A DNA stretch of 64,000 nt from Frankiales bacterium. GTDB lineage: Bacteria; Actinomycetota; Actinomycetes; JAFAQI01. The notes below the pieces were generated by a model. It saw only the letters and a list, made by a program, of their open reading frames with translations, searched no databases and had not been told where the DNA came from. A program made the translations under genes and the position numbers. The DNA lies in the NCBI GenBank assembly GCA_025980465.1, contig JAICXJ010000001.1, forward strand, positions 129,705-193,704. Direction: 5' to 3'. Shown here one piece after another: positions 23,496 through 32,687 of the stretch. Every line of letters begins with the position of its first letter. Positions within the stretch are counted from its first letter, which is position 1.

Positions 23496-25850
23496 TTGGT
23501 TGAGTTGTCGACTGGCGCGGGGGCCATCGCCGTCAGGGCTGCGGTCGGGGCGGTCGTGGTGGGCTGCGCGCTGGCTTTGGCGAGTGTCGGAGGTACCGTC
23601 ACGGCGTTGGTGAACGTGGCGACGGTCGTGGTGTTGGCAGTCGCATTGATGAGTGGGGCCCGTCGGTATGACGCGCTTCGCCGGACGCGTCGACTCCTGC
23701 TGTGCGCGCTTGCCGCGGCGTTCGTCTCCGGCCTGATGCCGGTCGGCTACCGCGCCTTCGTTGGCCACGCGCCGCCGACCCCATGGGTCTCCGACCTGGT
23801 GGCCCTTCTCTACGTGCCGTTCACGGTTGCCGGCCTGCTGAGTATTCCGTCGGCGTCGCGACGGGCGGGGTTCCGCGCCCGCGCCATGGCCGATGGCGGG
23901 CTCGCTGCGAGCTCGTTGTGGTATCTGCTGTTGGCGCTCAACGGTCATGCGATGCGTCACGACCATGGTCTGGCCGCGACCGTGGTTGCGCTGGCGTATC
24001 CGGTCGGTGACGTGTTTGTGGTGGCAACCGCACTGACCGTCCTCGCGCGCTGCTGTACTCCGGCGCGCCGAATGGTCGCCTGGATGACCGCCGGCCTGAG
24101 CCTCGTGGCCGCCAACGATCTGTGGTTGACCACGCACGGCGCGGCATCGAGTCCGGTTGCCGCGGCGCTGTACGAAGCCGGCCTGCTGCTGCTGGTTGGG
24201 GCGGCGGCGGCTCCGCCGGTGGTGTCGAGCGACGGCCCCGAGCCGGTCACCGGTCTGGCATGGATGGCGGGTGCATTGCCCTTCGTCCCGCTGTTCGCAT
24301 CGATGGCGGCGACGGCCCGAATGGTCATCCGCGGCGTTGGCATGCCGAATCGACAGGTACTTCCGGCACTTGTCGTGGCCGTAGCGCTCTCCGCGCGACA
24401 GCTGACCGGGTCGCGCGAGATGCGGCGGCTCATCCTGGGACTGCGCGCCCGCGAACGAGAGCTTTATGCGGCGCTGCGCCGGGATGACCTGACCGGGCTG
24501 GCGAACCGGCTCGGGTTCAGCGAGACTCTCACGTCGCTGCTGGCTGTCAGTTCTGATCGTCCAGTGGCCCTGGCCGTGCTGGACATCAACGACTTCAAAC
24601 TCATCAACGACAACCACGGGCACGGCACCGGCGATGAAGTCCTGCGCGTCGTTGCGCGACGGCTGCAGTCTTCGGTCAGATGCGATGATGTTGTCGCGCG
24701 ACTTGGCGGCGACGAGTTCGCCGTCATCGCCGCCGGCTTGGGCGCCGCCGACTATGACGCTTTCGCTCACCGGCTGGTGCACGCCTTCCGCGGCCCGGTG
24801 CAGGTCGGGTCACGGCGCTTTACGGTTGCCGCGAGTGTGGGCATAGTGACGGCGGAGTACCTGGACAGTGCCGAGGAACTGCTCGCGCACGCAGACGCCG
24901 CGATGTATCAGGCGAAAGAACTGAAAGATGGCGGCACCACGGTCAGCCGGCTGACCGCGGCGGACCGCTCCGAGACGATGCGCCGGCTGAGGATCCGCGA
25001 GGAGATCGCTCGACCTGATCTGGCGCATCTCTCAGTGCGGTACCAGCCGATCGTCGACCTCGCCACTGGCCGGATCCGTGGCATCGAGGCGCTGCTCCGG
25101 TGGAACCACCCGGAACTAGGCTCGACCCCGCCCGAGGTGTTCATTCCTCTCGCCGAGCAAGCCGGCACCATCCACACCCTCGGCAACTTCGTCCTCGCCA
25201 CGGCGGTAGGTGACCTCGCTCGGCTCGCGCAGCGTTACCCAGACCACAGGCTCGCGGTCGGTGTGAACGTCTCGCCCCAGCAACTCATCGGGGAGCGGTT
25301 CGTCGAGACCGCGCTGGCGCTGGTCCGCGACCACCGGCTGCAGCCCGATCAACTCGTCATCGAAATCACGGAGCAGGCGTTCGAGGCCGATCTCGACACG
25401 CTGGCGAGCATCACGAAGCAGCTGATCGACGAGGGTGTCTCCGTCGCTGTCGATGACTTCGGTACCGGCTACTCCTCGCTGCGTTACCTGCAGCAGTTGT
25501 CCCTCGACATCATGAAGATCGACAGGACGTTCGTCGCCAACATGGTTGATAGCTCAGCCAGTCGCCACCTCGTGACCGGGCTGATCAGCGTGGGAACCTC
25601 CTTGGACCTGCAGATGATCGCCGAGGGCATTGAAAACCTTGACCAGCTGCGCCAGCTGCAGGCGGTCAACTGCGAACTCGGCCAGGGTTACCTGTTCAGT
25701 GAACCGCGGCCGATCGAGGACATCGAGACCCTCATTGCAACCGGCCACGCCTACCCAGTAGGCAGCGGGGACGCCACCCCGCTTGCCGCCGAGATCCGGG
25801 GCGCGGCTCCACGAGCGGAGACCAGGATCCCGGAACCGCGGAAATACTGA
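23496..25850 (+). CDS. Membrane-bound GGDEF-EAL cyclic-di-GMP enzyme
   Basis: A 784-residue protein with about 8-10 hydrophobic segments in residues 1-310. A GGDEF domain covers about 325-485 with an intact LGGDEF. An EAL domain covers about 505-755 with IEALLRW, NVSPQQL, EITEQ, DDFGTGYSS, MKID and AEGIE, so catalytic residues of both halves are kept. It may make or degrade c-di-GMP under control of the membrane sensor part. The start is probably TTG 23496; another TTG 9 nt later is possible and neither has a clear Shine-Dalgarno. Confidence 0.9.
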   Translation: MVELSTGAGAIAVRAAVGAVVVGCALALASVGGTVTALVNVATVVVLAVALMSGARRYDALRRTRRLLLCALAAAFVSGLMPVGYRAFVGHAPPTPWVSDLVALLYVPFTVAGLLSIPSASRRAGFRARAMADGGLAASSLWYLLLALNGHAMRHDHGLAATVVALAYPVGDVFVVATALTVLARCCTPARRMVAWMTAGLSLVAANDLWLTTHGAASSPVAAALYEAGLLLLVGAAAAPPVVSSDGPEPVTGLAWMAGALPFVPLFASMAATARMVIRGVGMPNRQVLPALVVAVALSARQLTGSREMRRLILGLRARERELYAALRRDDLTGLANRLGFSETLTSLLAVSSDRPVALAVLDINDFKLINDNHGHGTGDEVLRVVARRLQSSVRCDDVVARLGGDEFAVIAAGLGAADYDAFAHRLVHAFRGPVQVGSRRFTVAASVGIVTAEYLDSAEELLAHADAAMYQAKELKDGGTTVSRLTAADRSETMRRLRIREEIARPDLAHLSVRYQPIVDLATGRIRGIEALLRWNHPELGSTPPEVFIPLAEQAGTIHTLGNFVLATAVGDLARLAQRYPDHRLAVGVNVSPQQLIGERFVETALALVRDHRLQPDQLVIEITEQAFEADLDTLASITKQLIDEGVSVAVDDFGTGYSSLRYLQQLSLDIMKIDRTFVANMVDSSASRHLVTGLISVGTSLDLQMIAEGIENLDQLRQLQAVNCELGQGYLFSEPRPIEDIETLIATGHAYPVGSGDATPLAAEIRGAAPRAETRIPEPRKY

Positions 25851-25953
25851 CCCCTGTCGGGTTGCTGACTGATTGCCCGGAATCGAGTATGGCGACCATT
25901 GGCATGTGCAAGGGTGGCGCGATCAGCGCCTCACCCACGGGGAGATCATCGCC

Positions 25954-26646
25954 ATGACGGATCAGACCACCTCGACGCAGATCCCCAGCCAAGCCGGCCC
26001 GCCGCTCGCCGAAACCGGCGACATGGCCCAGGTGCACCGAGTCCTTCGCAACGCTATCGGCGAGGCGCCGGCACTGTTCGGCTCCGCGATCGCGGCCGGA
26101 CCCGACCGCAGCGAGCTGGTCGGCAGCTACTACGCCAACGTCCTGGACTTCCTGAAGGTGCACCACGAGGGCGAGGACGCAATCGTGTGGCCGATCCTGT
26201 GCGAGCGGGCGCCTGCCCAGGCCGCCGAGGTTCGCCGCATCGCTGACCAGCACCACGACGTGACCTCGACGCTGGAGGCTGCGAGCGCCCGCGTCAGCGA
26301 ATTCCGCGCGGCGCCCGACGAGACCACCGCGGTCGGCGCCGTCGCAGCAGTCGCCGCGCTCGGAGCTGCGCTTCTTCCGCACCTCGACGAGGAAGAGGCG
26401 TATATCGTCCCGCTCGCCGCCCAGCACATCTTCGCGCCCGAGTGGGGCCAGCTTCCCGGCCACGCGATGCAGAGCTTCGGCGGCGACAAGCTGTGGCTGA
26501 TTCTTGGCTTGATCCGTGAGCAGTTCCGGCCCGAGCAGATCGCGATGATGGACGAGCACATGCCGCCGCCGGTCTTCCAGATGTGGACCAACCAGGGCCA
26601 GCACGAGTTCAGCGAGTTCGTCTCCGCGCTACGCAACTACCGCTGA
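25954..26646 (+). CDS. Hemerythrin HHE-domain protein
   Basis: A 230-residue helical protein with His/Glu metal ligands of the hemerythrin type: DMAQVHRVLR, FLKVHHEGEDAIVWP, DQHHDVTS and LLPHLDEEEAYIVP. Such proteins bind a di-iron centre and sense or store O2, NO or iron. ATG 25954 (MTDQTTST) is preferred to an upstream start at 25873 because the HHE domain follows and GGGGAG precedes it. Confidence 0.87.
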   Translation: MTDQTTSTQIPSQAGPPLAETGDMAQVHRVLRNAIGEAPALFGSAIAAGPDRSELVGSYYANVLDFLKVHHEGEDAIVWPILCERAPAQAAEVRRIADQHHDVTSTLEAASARVSEFRAAPDETTAVGAVAAVAALGAALLPHLDEEEAYIVPLAAQHIFAPEWGQLPGHAMQSFGGDKLWLILGLIREQFRPEQIAMMDEHMPPPVFQMWTNQGQHEFSEFVSALRNYR

Positions 26647-26724
26647 CCCGTCCCGCCACTGTGCCGGTCCAACGCCGGCGGGCCAGCCTCTGGGTCGCTG
26701 CTGGTGCCAGCATCCCGGCTCGTG

Positions 26725-27858
26725 CTACCGGTAGACCGCGGCGAGGGCCCCCCAGCCTTGCGGGATGGCGCCGCGTCCGGCGCCGGTCAGCGGGTTCCAG
26801 AATTCGGCGAACTCCGAGGCGAGAGCTCCGGCCTTGCTGATGCGGGCGATCTCAGCCGACAGCGCCAGGTCCCCGTGGCGCTCGGTGGCGACGTAGGCGA
26901 GGTAGTTCAGCTGCGGCCAGGCCGGCCCACGCCAGTAGGCATCAGGGTCGAAGGCGGGTTCGCTCGGCGGCAGGTAGGCCAGGCCGTAGGGCGTGGCGAA
27001 CCGTTCCGGGTCCCCGAGCTGGGACAGCGCACGGGAAGCGCGATCGGCGTCAGCCGTCACCAGCGCGCCGAACACGCCATCCAGCGTCGGGATCGCGACA
27101 GATGGTCCGCCTCCCACGATTGCCTGGTCGCGCCACAACGCATCGCCGTCGTCCCACAGCAGGTTGTCCATCGCTGCGGCGAGGTCAGCCGCTCGCGCTG
27201 CCCAAGCGCCGCCGCTCCGTAGCTCGGCCAGCTCGAGTGCCGCGTGGGCCGCGAAGGCGTTGAACGCCGCGGGAGCTGCGACGAACTCCGCCGACCAGAC
27301 CGCGATCGCGTCCTCGTCGAACTGGGTCTGCTCGCGCAGATGTGCGTCGTACTCGCGGAACCGACCGCGGTCGTAGTCGGCGAGACCAACCCAGCTGTCC
27401 CAGCGCGGCGAGTCATCTGCGCCTGACTCCCACGGATGAACGATGTACAGCAGACCCGACTCGTGACGTCGCTCTCGCCACAGCCACTCGAGCGCCGCCT
27501 CGATCCGATCGATCAATGGCTCGGGCACTACTCGACCAGAGCGGGCGATCATGGCAGCGGCGTGGGCGTAGATCGGTGGCTGGAGGTACGACGAACGAGT
27601 CTGCGACGGACCGCGATCGGAGTTGGGAAAGAGGTAGCGCATGTGCGGGACGAAGCCGTTCCGGAGCTGGCTGTCGAAACACGAGGTGAGTTCGACCAAG
27701 GCACGTTCGTCACCGAGGGCGTTCCAGGCGATGGCGTGGAAGCAGGAGTCCCACAACCACTGATGCGGATAGACCCGGGTGTTGGGTGGGCAAAAGCCGT
27801 CGGATCGGCGCCATGACTGCTCGAGTACGGCGCGCGACCCGGCTAGGACATCGGTCAA
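26725..27858 (-). CDS. GH63-like (alpha/alpha)6 glycoside hydrolase
   Basis: A 377-residue protein in the six-hairpin glycosidase group resembling GH63 mannosyl/glucosylglycerate hydrolases. Motifs are YPHQWLWDSCFHAIAWNALG near the start, SYLQPPIYAHAA, WRGPAWPQLNYLAY and GRGAIPQGWGALAAVY at the end. TTG 27858 overlaps the TGA of the amidohydrolase (TTGA) and gives a protein starting at the conserved region. The longer upstream frame is Arg-rich sequence inside the amidohydrolase gene. It is somewhat short for the family. The substrate may be a compatible-solute glycoside, but this is a guess. Confidence 0.75.
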   Translation of the reverse strand: MTDVLAGSRAVLEQSWRRSDGFCPPNTRVYPHQWLWDSCFHAIAWNALGDERALVELTSCFDSQLRNGFVPHMRYLFPNSDRGPSQTRSSYLQPPIYAHAAAMIARSGRVVPEPLIDRIEAALEWLWRERRHESGLLYIVHPWESGADDSPRWDSWVGLADYDRGRFREYDAHLREQTQFDEDAIAVWSAEFVAAPAAFNAFAAHAALELAELRSGGAWAARAADLAAAMDNLLWDDGDALWRDQAIVGGGPSVAIPTLDGVFGALVTADADRASRALSQLGDPERFATPYGLAYLPPSEPAFDPDAYWRGPAWPQLNYLAYVATERHGDLALSAEIARISKAGALASEFAEFWNPLTGAGRGAIPQGWGALAAVYR

Positions 27859-28997
27859 GCCCGGAGGAGAAACTCGACGTTGCCCGCCATCAGCTTCGCC
27901 CGGGAGGCCTCGGACAAGCCGGTGACGGCTCGGTGGTAGTCGGCGTACGGCTCCGCGATGCCCTCGGCATGCGGCCAGTCGCTGCCGAACATGATCGTGT
28001 CGTCGCCAACACACTGGACCAGACCAGCCGGGTCCTCGTACGACAGCGCGCTCACCCTCACCTGGCGCCGGAAGTACTCCGACGGACGCTGTGCGAGTGG
28101 CGAGTACGGACCGCCGTGGCGCATCGAGTAGAAGTCCCACGAGCCGTCGAGCATCAGCAGGAACGAGGGGACCCACGCGGCCGTCAGCTCGACCACTCCG
28201 ATTCGAAGGTCGGGGAACTTCTCGAGTGTTCCGTTGATGATCAGGTCGGCGAGTGCTACCGACGGTGCGACGTTGAGGAAGACCGACTCGAGCAGCTTGT
28301 CGACCGGCTCCGGGTCAGGCTCGTACCAGGCCGGGTGCAGCGGCCCCTTGAACCCACCGACATGAAAGACCGGCGTAACGCCGTGATCGCAGAACGCCGC
28401 CCAGATCGGCTCGAGGTCGGGATGCGAGAGCCGTCTGCCGTCCACCGGCGCGGGCGCCACCATCGCCAGCCGGACACCGTCGCGATCTAGCCGGGCTAGC
28501 TCGGCCAGTACCCAGTCGGGGTCGCGAAGCGTGAGGTGGGCGACCGGGAAGAGCCGGCCGGCCCCCGCGGCAGCGTTCTCCGCCTGCCAGCGGTTACAGG
28601 CGGTGAGGTTGGCACACAGCGCCGCGACATCGGCGGCGAGCATCTCCTCCCACAGCAGGCCGAAGTTCGGGAACAGCACCGCTGCGTCGAGACCGAACTC
28701 GTCGAGTGCGCAGACCCGCGCCGCCGGCTCGGTGTAGGCAACCGGAATCGACTCGTCGTACGTCGTTGCGGCGCGCTCGCCGCGCTGCAGTTGCTGACGA
28801 CGCTCTCCGATCTGGCGGGCGTGCGTCGGTTCCTGCGGCTCGGCGAGGTACAGCCGGCGGCCGCGCCAGGTCAGCCAGGCATAACCGAGGTCGTCATCCT
28901 CGATGGCGAGCGCGGTGTCACGATGCGCCGGGTCAATGTGGTCGCGCCACATGGTCCGCGGCTCGAAGATGTGCTGGTCGGCGTCGACGGTCCGCAT
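27855..28997 (-). CDS. Amidohydrolase-2 (ACMSD/LigW-like) family hydrolase or decarboxylase
   Basis: A 380-residue TIM-barrel protein. MRTVDADQHIFEP gives the first metal motif, then VFHVGGFKGP, a Glu/Asp-rich middle and GSDWPHAEG, the usual amidohydrolase-2 Asp. These enzymes decarboxylate or hydrolyse aromatic or ring-cleavage acids, and many are uncharacterised. It shares a TTGA overlap with the glycosidase, so the two are co-translated. Confidence 0.86.
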   Translation of the reverse strand: MRTVDADQHIFEPRTMWRDHIDPAHRDTALAIEDDDLGYAWLTWRGRRLYLAEPQEPTHARQIGERRQQLQRGERAATTYDESIPVAYTEPAARVCALDEFGLDAAVLFPNFGLLWEEMLAADVAALCANLTACNRWQAENAAAGAGRLFPVAHLTLRDPDWVLAELARLDRDGVRLAMVAPAPVDGRRLSHPDLEPIWAAFCDHGVTPVFHVGGFKGPLHPAWYEPDPEPVDKLLESVFLNVAPSVALADLIINGTLEKFPDLRIGVVELTAAWVPSFLLMLDGSWDFYSMRHGGPYSPLAQRPSEYFRRQVRVSALSYEDPAGLVQCVGDDTIMFGSDWPHAEGIAEPYADYHRAVTGLSEASRAKLMAGNVEFLLRA

Positions 28998-29071
28998 ATG
29001 CGGCTAACCGTAGAGGACGGCGGACGGCGCCGTCGCCCCTAGTTGCCCAGCGGTCTTCTAGGGTTGAGGGA

Positions 29072-29626
29072 GTGCCTGTCCATCCCGCGTCACCGCCGCA
29101 GCTCACCTCCGGCGACCTGGTGCTTCGAGCGTTCCGCGATTCGGATGTCGCGGACCTGTTGTCCGTCTTCGACGACGAGGATGTAGCCCGCTGGAGCCCC
29201 GGCCCGCACAGCGAGCCGGAGGTGATCGAGTGGATGCGTGGCCGTAACGACTGGTCGGATCGCACTCACGCATCGTGGGCGGTGAGCGACACCGCCGGCC
29301 GGGTGCTCGGCTCGGTGTCGATGCACAAGTTCGACTCAGACCAGCGTGACTGCGAGCTCGGTTACTGGGTGGCGCCCTGGGCGCGGCGCCGCGGGATCGC
29401 GGCACGCGCGGTGCGGCATGTCGTGGACTACGGCTTCACCGAAATGGGGCTGCACCGGATCTACCTGTTCCACGCGATCGAGAACGTCGCGTCATGCGGT
29501 GTCGCGTACGCCGCCGGGTTCCGGGTCGAGGGCGAGTTGAAGCTGTCCTACCGCTACCCGGACGGCACCTACCACGACGAGCATCTGCATGCGATCCTCG
29601 CCGCGGAGGCGCCGGCTCTGGGTTAG
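29072..29626 (+). CDS. GNAT acetyltransferase, RimJ/RimL type
   Basis: A 184-residue protein. LVLRAFRDSDVADLLSVF, CELGYWVAPWARRRGIAARA (acetyl-CoA loop) and the FTEMGLHRIYLFHAIENVAS block are typical RimJ/L features. GTG 29072 has TTGAGGGA upstream and is preferred over longer upstream frames lying in the antisense of the amidohydrolase. Members acetylate N-terminal or small-molecule amines; the acceptor is unknown. Confidence 0.88.
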   Translation: MPVHPASPPQLTSGDLVLRAFRDSDVADLLSVFDDEDVARWSPGPHSEPEVIEWMRGRNDWSDRTHASWAVSDTAGRVLGSVSMHKFDSDQRDCELGYWVAPWARRRGIAARAVRHVVDYGFTEMGLHRIYLFHAIENVASCGVAYAAGFRVEGELKLSYRYPDGTYHDEHLHAILAAEAPALG

Positions 29627-29634
29627 CGGTGCGG

Positions 29635-30408
29635 TCAGCTGGTCGGCGGTGCGGGAGCGGTCGAGCCGTAGGCCATGTTGAAGCCGTCGGTGTCGCCGTC
29701 CGGGTTCGACGGCGTCGAGACCTGGACTCGCTTCTGGATCATCACGCCGCCGTCGTTCGCCGTCAGCCCCGGGTTGGCGCCGTTCGCAGTGCCGTTGTCG
29801 AAGGTGGCGGGGCTGCTGTACTGGGCGAGGGTCGCGACCCGGCCGCCGAGGCTTGGCGCTTCCTCGATCCACTCCACGGAGCTACCCGGACCGGTGTAGC
29901 TCTGCGTCGTCGTGAATGACTTGCCGGTGGTGGCGTCGGTGATGGTGATGGTCCAGCTGGTGCCGGCACCCTTCGCGATCGCGGCGGTCATCGTGTCGCC
30001 CGGACGGACTGCGATGGTGCTGATCGGGGTCTCGGCGGCGGGCAGGATCTCCCACCAGGCGTTGTAGTGCGCCTTCCCGCTGTAGTAGTCGGACTCGGTG
30101 CCGGTCTGGATCAGGCTGGAGTTGTTGAAGCCGTCGATGCCGACCCATTGCGAGGAGTACGCCGAGGTCCGACGGCTGCCGGTCACGCTCTGTACGACCC
30201 ACTGCGCAGTCGCGGAGCTGTAGGTGCCGGTCTTGGCGTAGCCCGACCAGTTGCTCGCCGACCAGCCGGTGTTGTGGACGTGCTTGTCCGCAATCCGGGC
30301 GGGGTGGTAGATCGCCGGGCCGGCGACCGAAGCGGCGACGCCGCTCGTCAGGAGCCCGGAGCCGGCGAGGACCGTGGCGGAGGCAAGCAGGACAGCACGA
30401 CGACGCAT
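29635..30408 (-). CDS. Secreted G1-family (eqolisin-like) peptidase
   Basis: A 257-residue protein with a signal peptide (MRRRAVLLASATVLAGSGLL then TSG) and a jelly-roll core. NWSGY, SSQWVGIDG with the candidate catalytic Gln, SLIQTGTE, YNAWWEILPA and VEWIEEAP with the candidate catalytic Glu match G1 peptidases, which work with a Gln/Glu dyad at acidic pH. ATG 30408 has GAAGGGG upstream and is better than the earlier ATG at 30447. It would be an extracellular protease. Confidence 0.85.
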   Translation of the reverse strand: MRRRAVLLASATVLAGSGLLTSGVAASVAGPAIYHPARIADKHVHNTGWSASNWSGYAKTGTYSSATAQWVVQSVTGSRRTSAYSSQWVGIDGFNNSSLIQTGTESDYYSGKAHYNAWWEILPAAETPISTIAVRPGDTMTAAIAKGAGTSWTITITDATTGKSFTTTQSYTGPGSSVEWIEEAPSLGGRVATLAQYSSPATFDNGTANGANPGLTANDGGVMIQKRVQVSTPSNPDGDTDGFNMAYGSTAPAPPTS

Positions 30409-30505
30409 CGGATCGGCCCCTTCTAGATGGTGCTGGGACGTTCTCACACCCGTCGGAGGCTGTCAGCCAAACGCCGCAAGACGTCGAAAGGTGTCGAATT
30501 GTCCT

Positions 30506-31774
30506 TTATCTATTGACTTGTCGTGACTCGGATGCGGCCCAGGCGAACACACCCTTGGCCATTGTTGAGGCCTCGGCTTCGGAGCGCTTGCCGAAGACTG
30601 CGGCACGAACCTGATGGACAGCGGCGTCGTCGGGTGCGGCCAGCGCCGCAAGCTCGGCGAGGTGGCCGGCGAGACGCAGTGCTGCATCGTCACCGGCGGC
30701 GAGCAGGGCCGCCGCGCGATCGGCGAGCTTTCCGGCTCCGCCCGCCAGCTGCGCTAGTTCGGTGGCGAGTTCTGCGTCTCGGGCCGGCTTGAGTGTCGAG
30801 GGGTTTCCGTCGTACCAGCCGCCGTAGAGCCGCCAGACATTTCGGACCACGAACTCTGGCTCGTCGTACACCGGCCGCAGGTACGGCCGGTCGAGCAGGT
30901 GCTGCGGGGCGCGAACGGTGTGGATGATGTCGTCGAGCCGGGCGCCTTCGTTCATCATGGCGACGGTCTGATCGTGCAGCGACTGAAGCATCTCGGCGGT
31001 GTCGAGCAACGCCGTCCGTACCCGGTCGGCGCCGACGACCGGTACGCCGTGCCCGGGCAGCAGGAGCTCGGCGCCGAGCGCCGCCATCTCGCGACAGGCC
31101 CGCGCCCACTCCGCCGGGTACCGCTGCACCTTCTGCGGGTTGCCGGCGTTAGGCGCCGCCCAGATGAACAGGTCTCCGGTGCACAGCGTCTTGCGCGACG
31201 GAATCCAGGTCCAGGTGTGGTCGTCGGTCTCGCCGCGCGCGTGATGCAGCTCGATCTCCAACCCGCCGACGTTAAGTGTCAGCGCCGAGCGGTAGGTCAC
31301 ATCGGGATAGCGGTAGTTCATCGGCCACTTCAGGCCGGGGGTCTGGAACTGTCGCTGGTTGATGATCGCGTTGTAGCCGTTGGTCAGCTTGTAGCGGTCG
31401 AACCTGGCGGGCATCGCCTCGTGGGCCACCACCTGCGGCGGCTGGTAGCCCTTCTCCTGCGCCTCGGCCTCGAAGACTCCTACGCCGAAGACGTGGTCGA
31501 TGTGCCCATGCGAATAGATAGCGGTGTGCAGCCGCGCCGGGGTCCACTCCCTGACCTGCTCGTGGATCTTCGCCGCGAACGGCGCGCTGCCGGTGTCGAC
31601 CATCACGATGCCGGCATGGGTGGTCAGGACGCTCACGTTGGCGAACGAGGGGATGAAGGCGACGCCGTCGGCGAACTGCTCGAGGCCGCCGTCGGCGAAG
31701 ATCAGCTGATGGCCGCTACCGATCTCCGCGATGCCGCGCCACAGCTGATCGGCGTAGTCCTGCGTCTTGCCCAC
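30506..31774 (-). CDS. Alkylsulfatase, SdsA1-like (type III, MBL fold)
   Basis: A 422-residue protein. The MBL core has SHGHIDHVFG (HxHxDH), HHARGETDDHTW and LLPGHGVP, and is followed by VVRNVWRLYGGWYDGNPSTL, the alkylsulfatase dimerisation segment. These zinc enzymes cleave primary or secondary alkyl sulfates such as detergents and do not need FGE. GTG 31774 overlaps the upstream TAG (TAGTG) and has GGAGGA in front; the 11 residues upstream are less likely. It is shorter than full SdsA (about 650), so the C-terminal SCP-2-like part is reduced. Function is assigned from these motifs. Confidence 0.8.
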   Translation of the reverse strand: MGKTQDYADQLWRGIAEIGSGHQLIFADGGLEQFADGVAFIPSFANVSVLTTHAGIVMVDTGSAPFAAKIHEQVREWTPARLHTAIYSHGHIDHVFGVGVFEAEAQEKGYQPPQVVAHEAMPARFDRYKLTNGYNAIINQRQFQTPGLKWPMNYRYPDVTYRSALTLNVGGLEIELHHARGETDDHTWTWIPSRKTLCTGDLFIWAAPNAGNPQKVQRYPAEWARACREMAALGAELLLPGHGVPVVGADRVRTALLDTAEMLQSLHDQTVAMMNEGARLDDIIHTVRAPQHLLDRPYLRPVYDEPEFVVRNVWRLYGGWYDGNPSTLKPARDAELATELAQLAGGAGKLADRAAALLAAGDDAALRLAGHLAELAALAAPDDAAVHQVRAAVFGKRSEAEASTMAKGVFAWAASESRQVNR

Positions 31775-32658
31775 TAGGTCCTCCGGGTCCGCGCCGCCGG
31801 CATCCATTCGGTGCCGGCAGTCTCGTCGATGCGGGCAAGCAGTCGGGCACCGACCGGCTCGACGAGATCGAGGAACTCGACCGTTCGTGGCTCACCGAGC
31901 CGCCGCCAGGCGCGCTCGCTCAATTCGTCGGTGCGGTCCTCGATGCGTTGCCGCAGTGCCAGCCCGGCCGCGTTGACCTCGCCAGCTGCGGCCAGGCCGC
32001 GGGCCTCGAGGTCGGCCATCGCCGCCCGCAGCGCATCGTCGTCGGAGCCGCGGCTACGCGGGATCCAGTGCTGTGGATAGTTCAGCTGCGCGTTATGAAG
32101 GATGCCGGCCTGAACCGCCGAGATGTCCTCGGCGGCGAGGATCGCGAAGTGGGTGTCGCCACGCCACTCCCGAATGCAGTTGACGGCGAGCCACGCCGAC
32201 AGCAGCGGGTCGTTGGTGGGCCGAGGCCGCTGCCGATGGGCGGCGAACAGCACCCGCCCGGACACCGGCAGCGCATCGGCCGCCTCCCACAACGCCGGGC
32301 CGAGTGCGGCAAGTCCGTCGCAGATCTCCGGCACGTAGTGCCGCAGACCGGCCGACACGGCGAAGTCTCGTGCCTGCTGTAGCGCCCCGTAGGTCGTCTC
32401 TTGCTCGGCGAGCTCGAGTGAGGCCTGGATGAACGGCGGCGAGATCGAATAGAAGGCGGCGCAGACCGCCTCATGGCCGGCCGGCGCGAGTGGTGCGCCG
32501 CGGCTGACGATGTAGCTAATCCCGCCGACGTCGATGCCGAGCCTGGCGTACTTCTCGAGGGCCAGCGGGTCCCAGTAGATCCAGCCAATCAGGCGGTGCG
32601 AGGCGAAGGACGCGCGCGCACTGAGCGCCCGCCAGTCGGGCGCCCGCTGGTCGCTCAC
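31774..32658 (-). CDS. SCO6745-family HTH-like protein
   Basis: A 294-residue cytosolic protein with ASHRLIGWIYWDPLALEKYA, SPPFIQASLEL and the WLAVNCIREWRGDTHFAIL block found in actinobacterial SCO6745-type proteins of unknown function. Its TAG overlaps the alkylsulfatase GTG (TAGTG), so it is in the same transcript. GTG 32658 follows AGGAACGACCGC. It might regulate or assist the alkylsulfatase; this is guesswork. Confidence 0.75.
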   Translation of the reverse strand: MSDQRAPDWRALSARASFASHRLIGWIYWDPLALEKYARLGIDVGGISYIVSRGAPLAPAGHEAVCAAFYSISPPFIQASLELAEQETTYGALQQARDFAVSAGLRHYVPEICDGLAALGPALWEAADALPVSGRVLFAAHRQRPRPTNDPLLSAWLAVNCIREWRGDTHFAILAAEDISAVQAGILHNAQLNYPQHWIPRSRGSDDDALRAAMADLEARGLAAAGEVNAAGLALRQRIEDRTDELSERAWRRLGEPRTVEFLDLVEPVGARLLARIDETAGTEWMPAARTRRT

Positions 32659-32687
32659 GCGGTCGTTCCTATCATCTGGCAGTCAGT

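Noticed and set aside
23400-24782. 460-residue minus-strand open frame
   Set aside because: It is His/Arg/Gln-rich low-complexity sequence antisense to the GGDEF-EAL gene, without recognisable domains.
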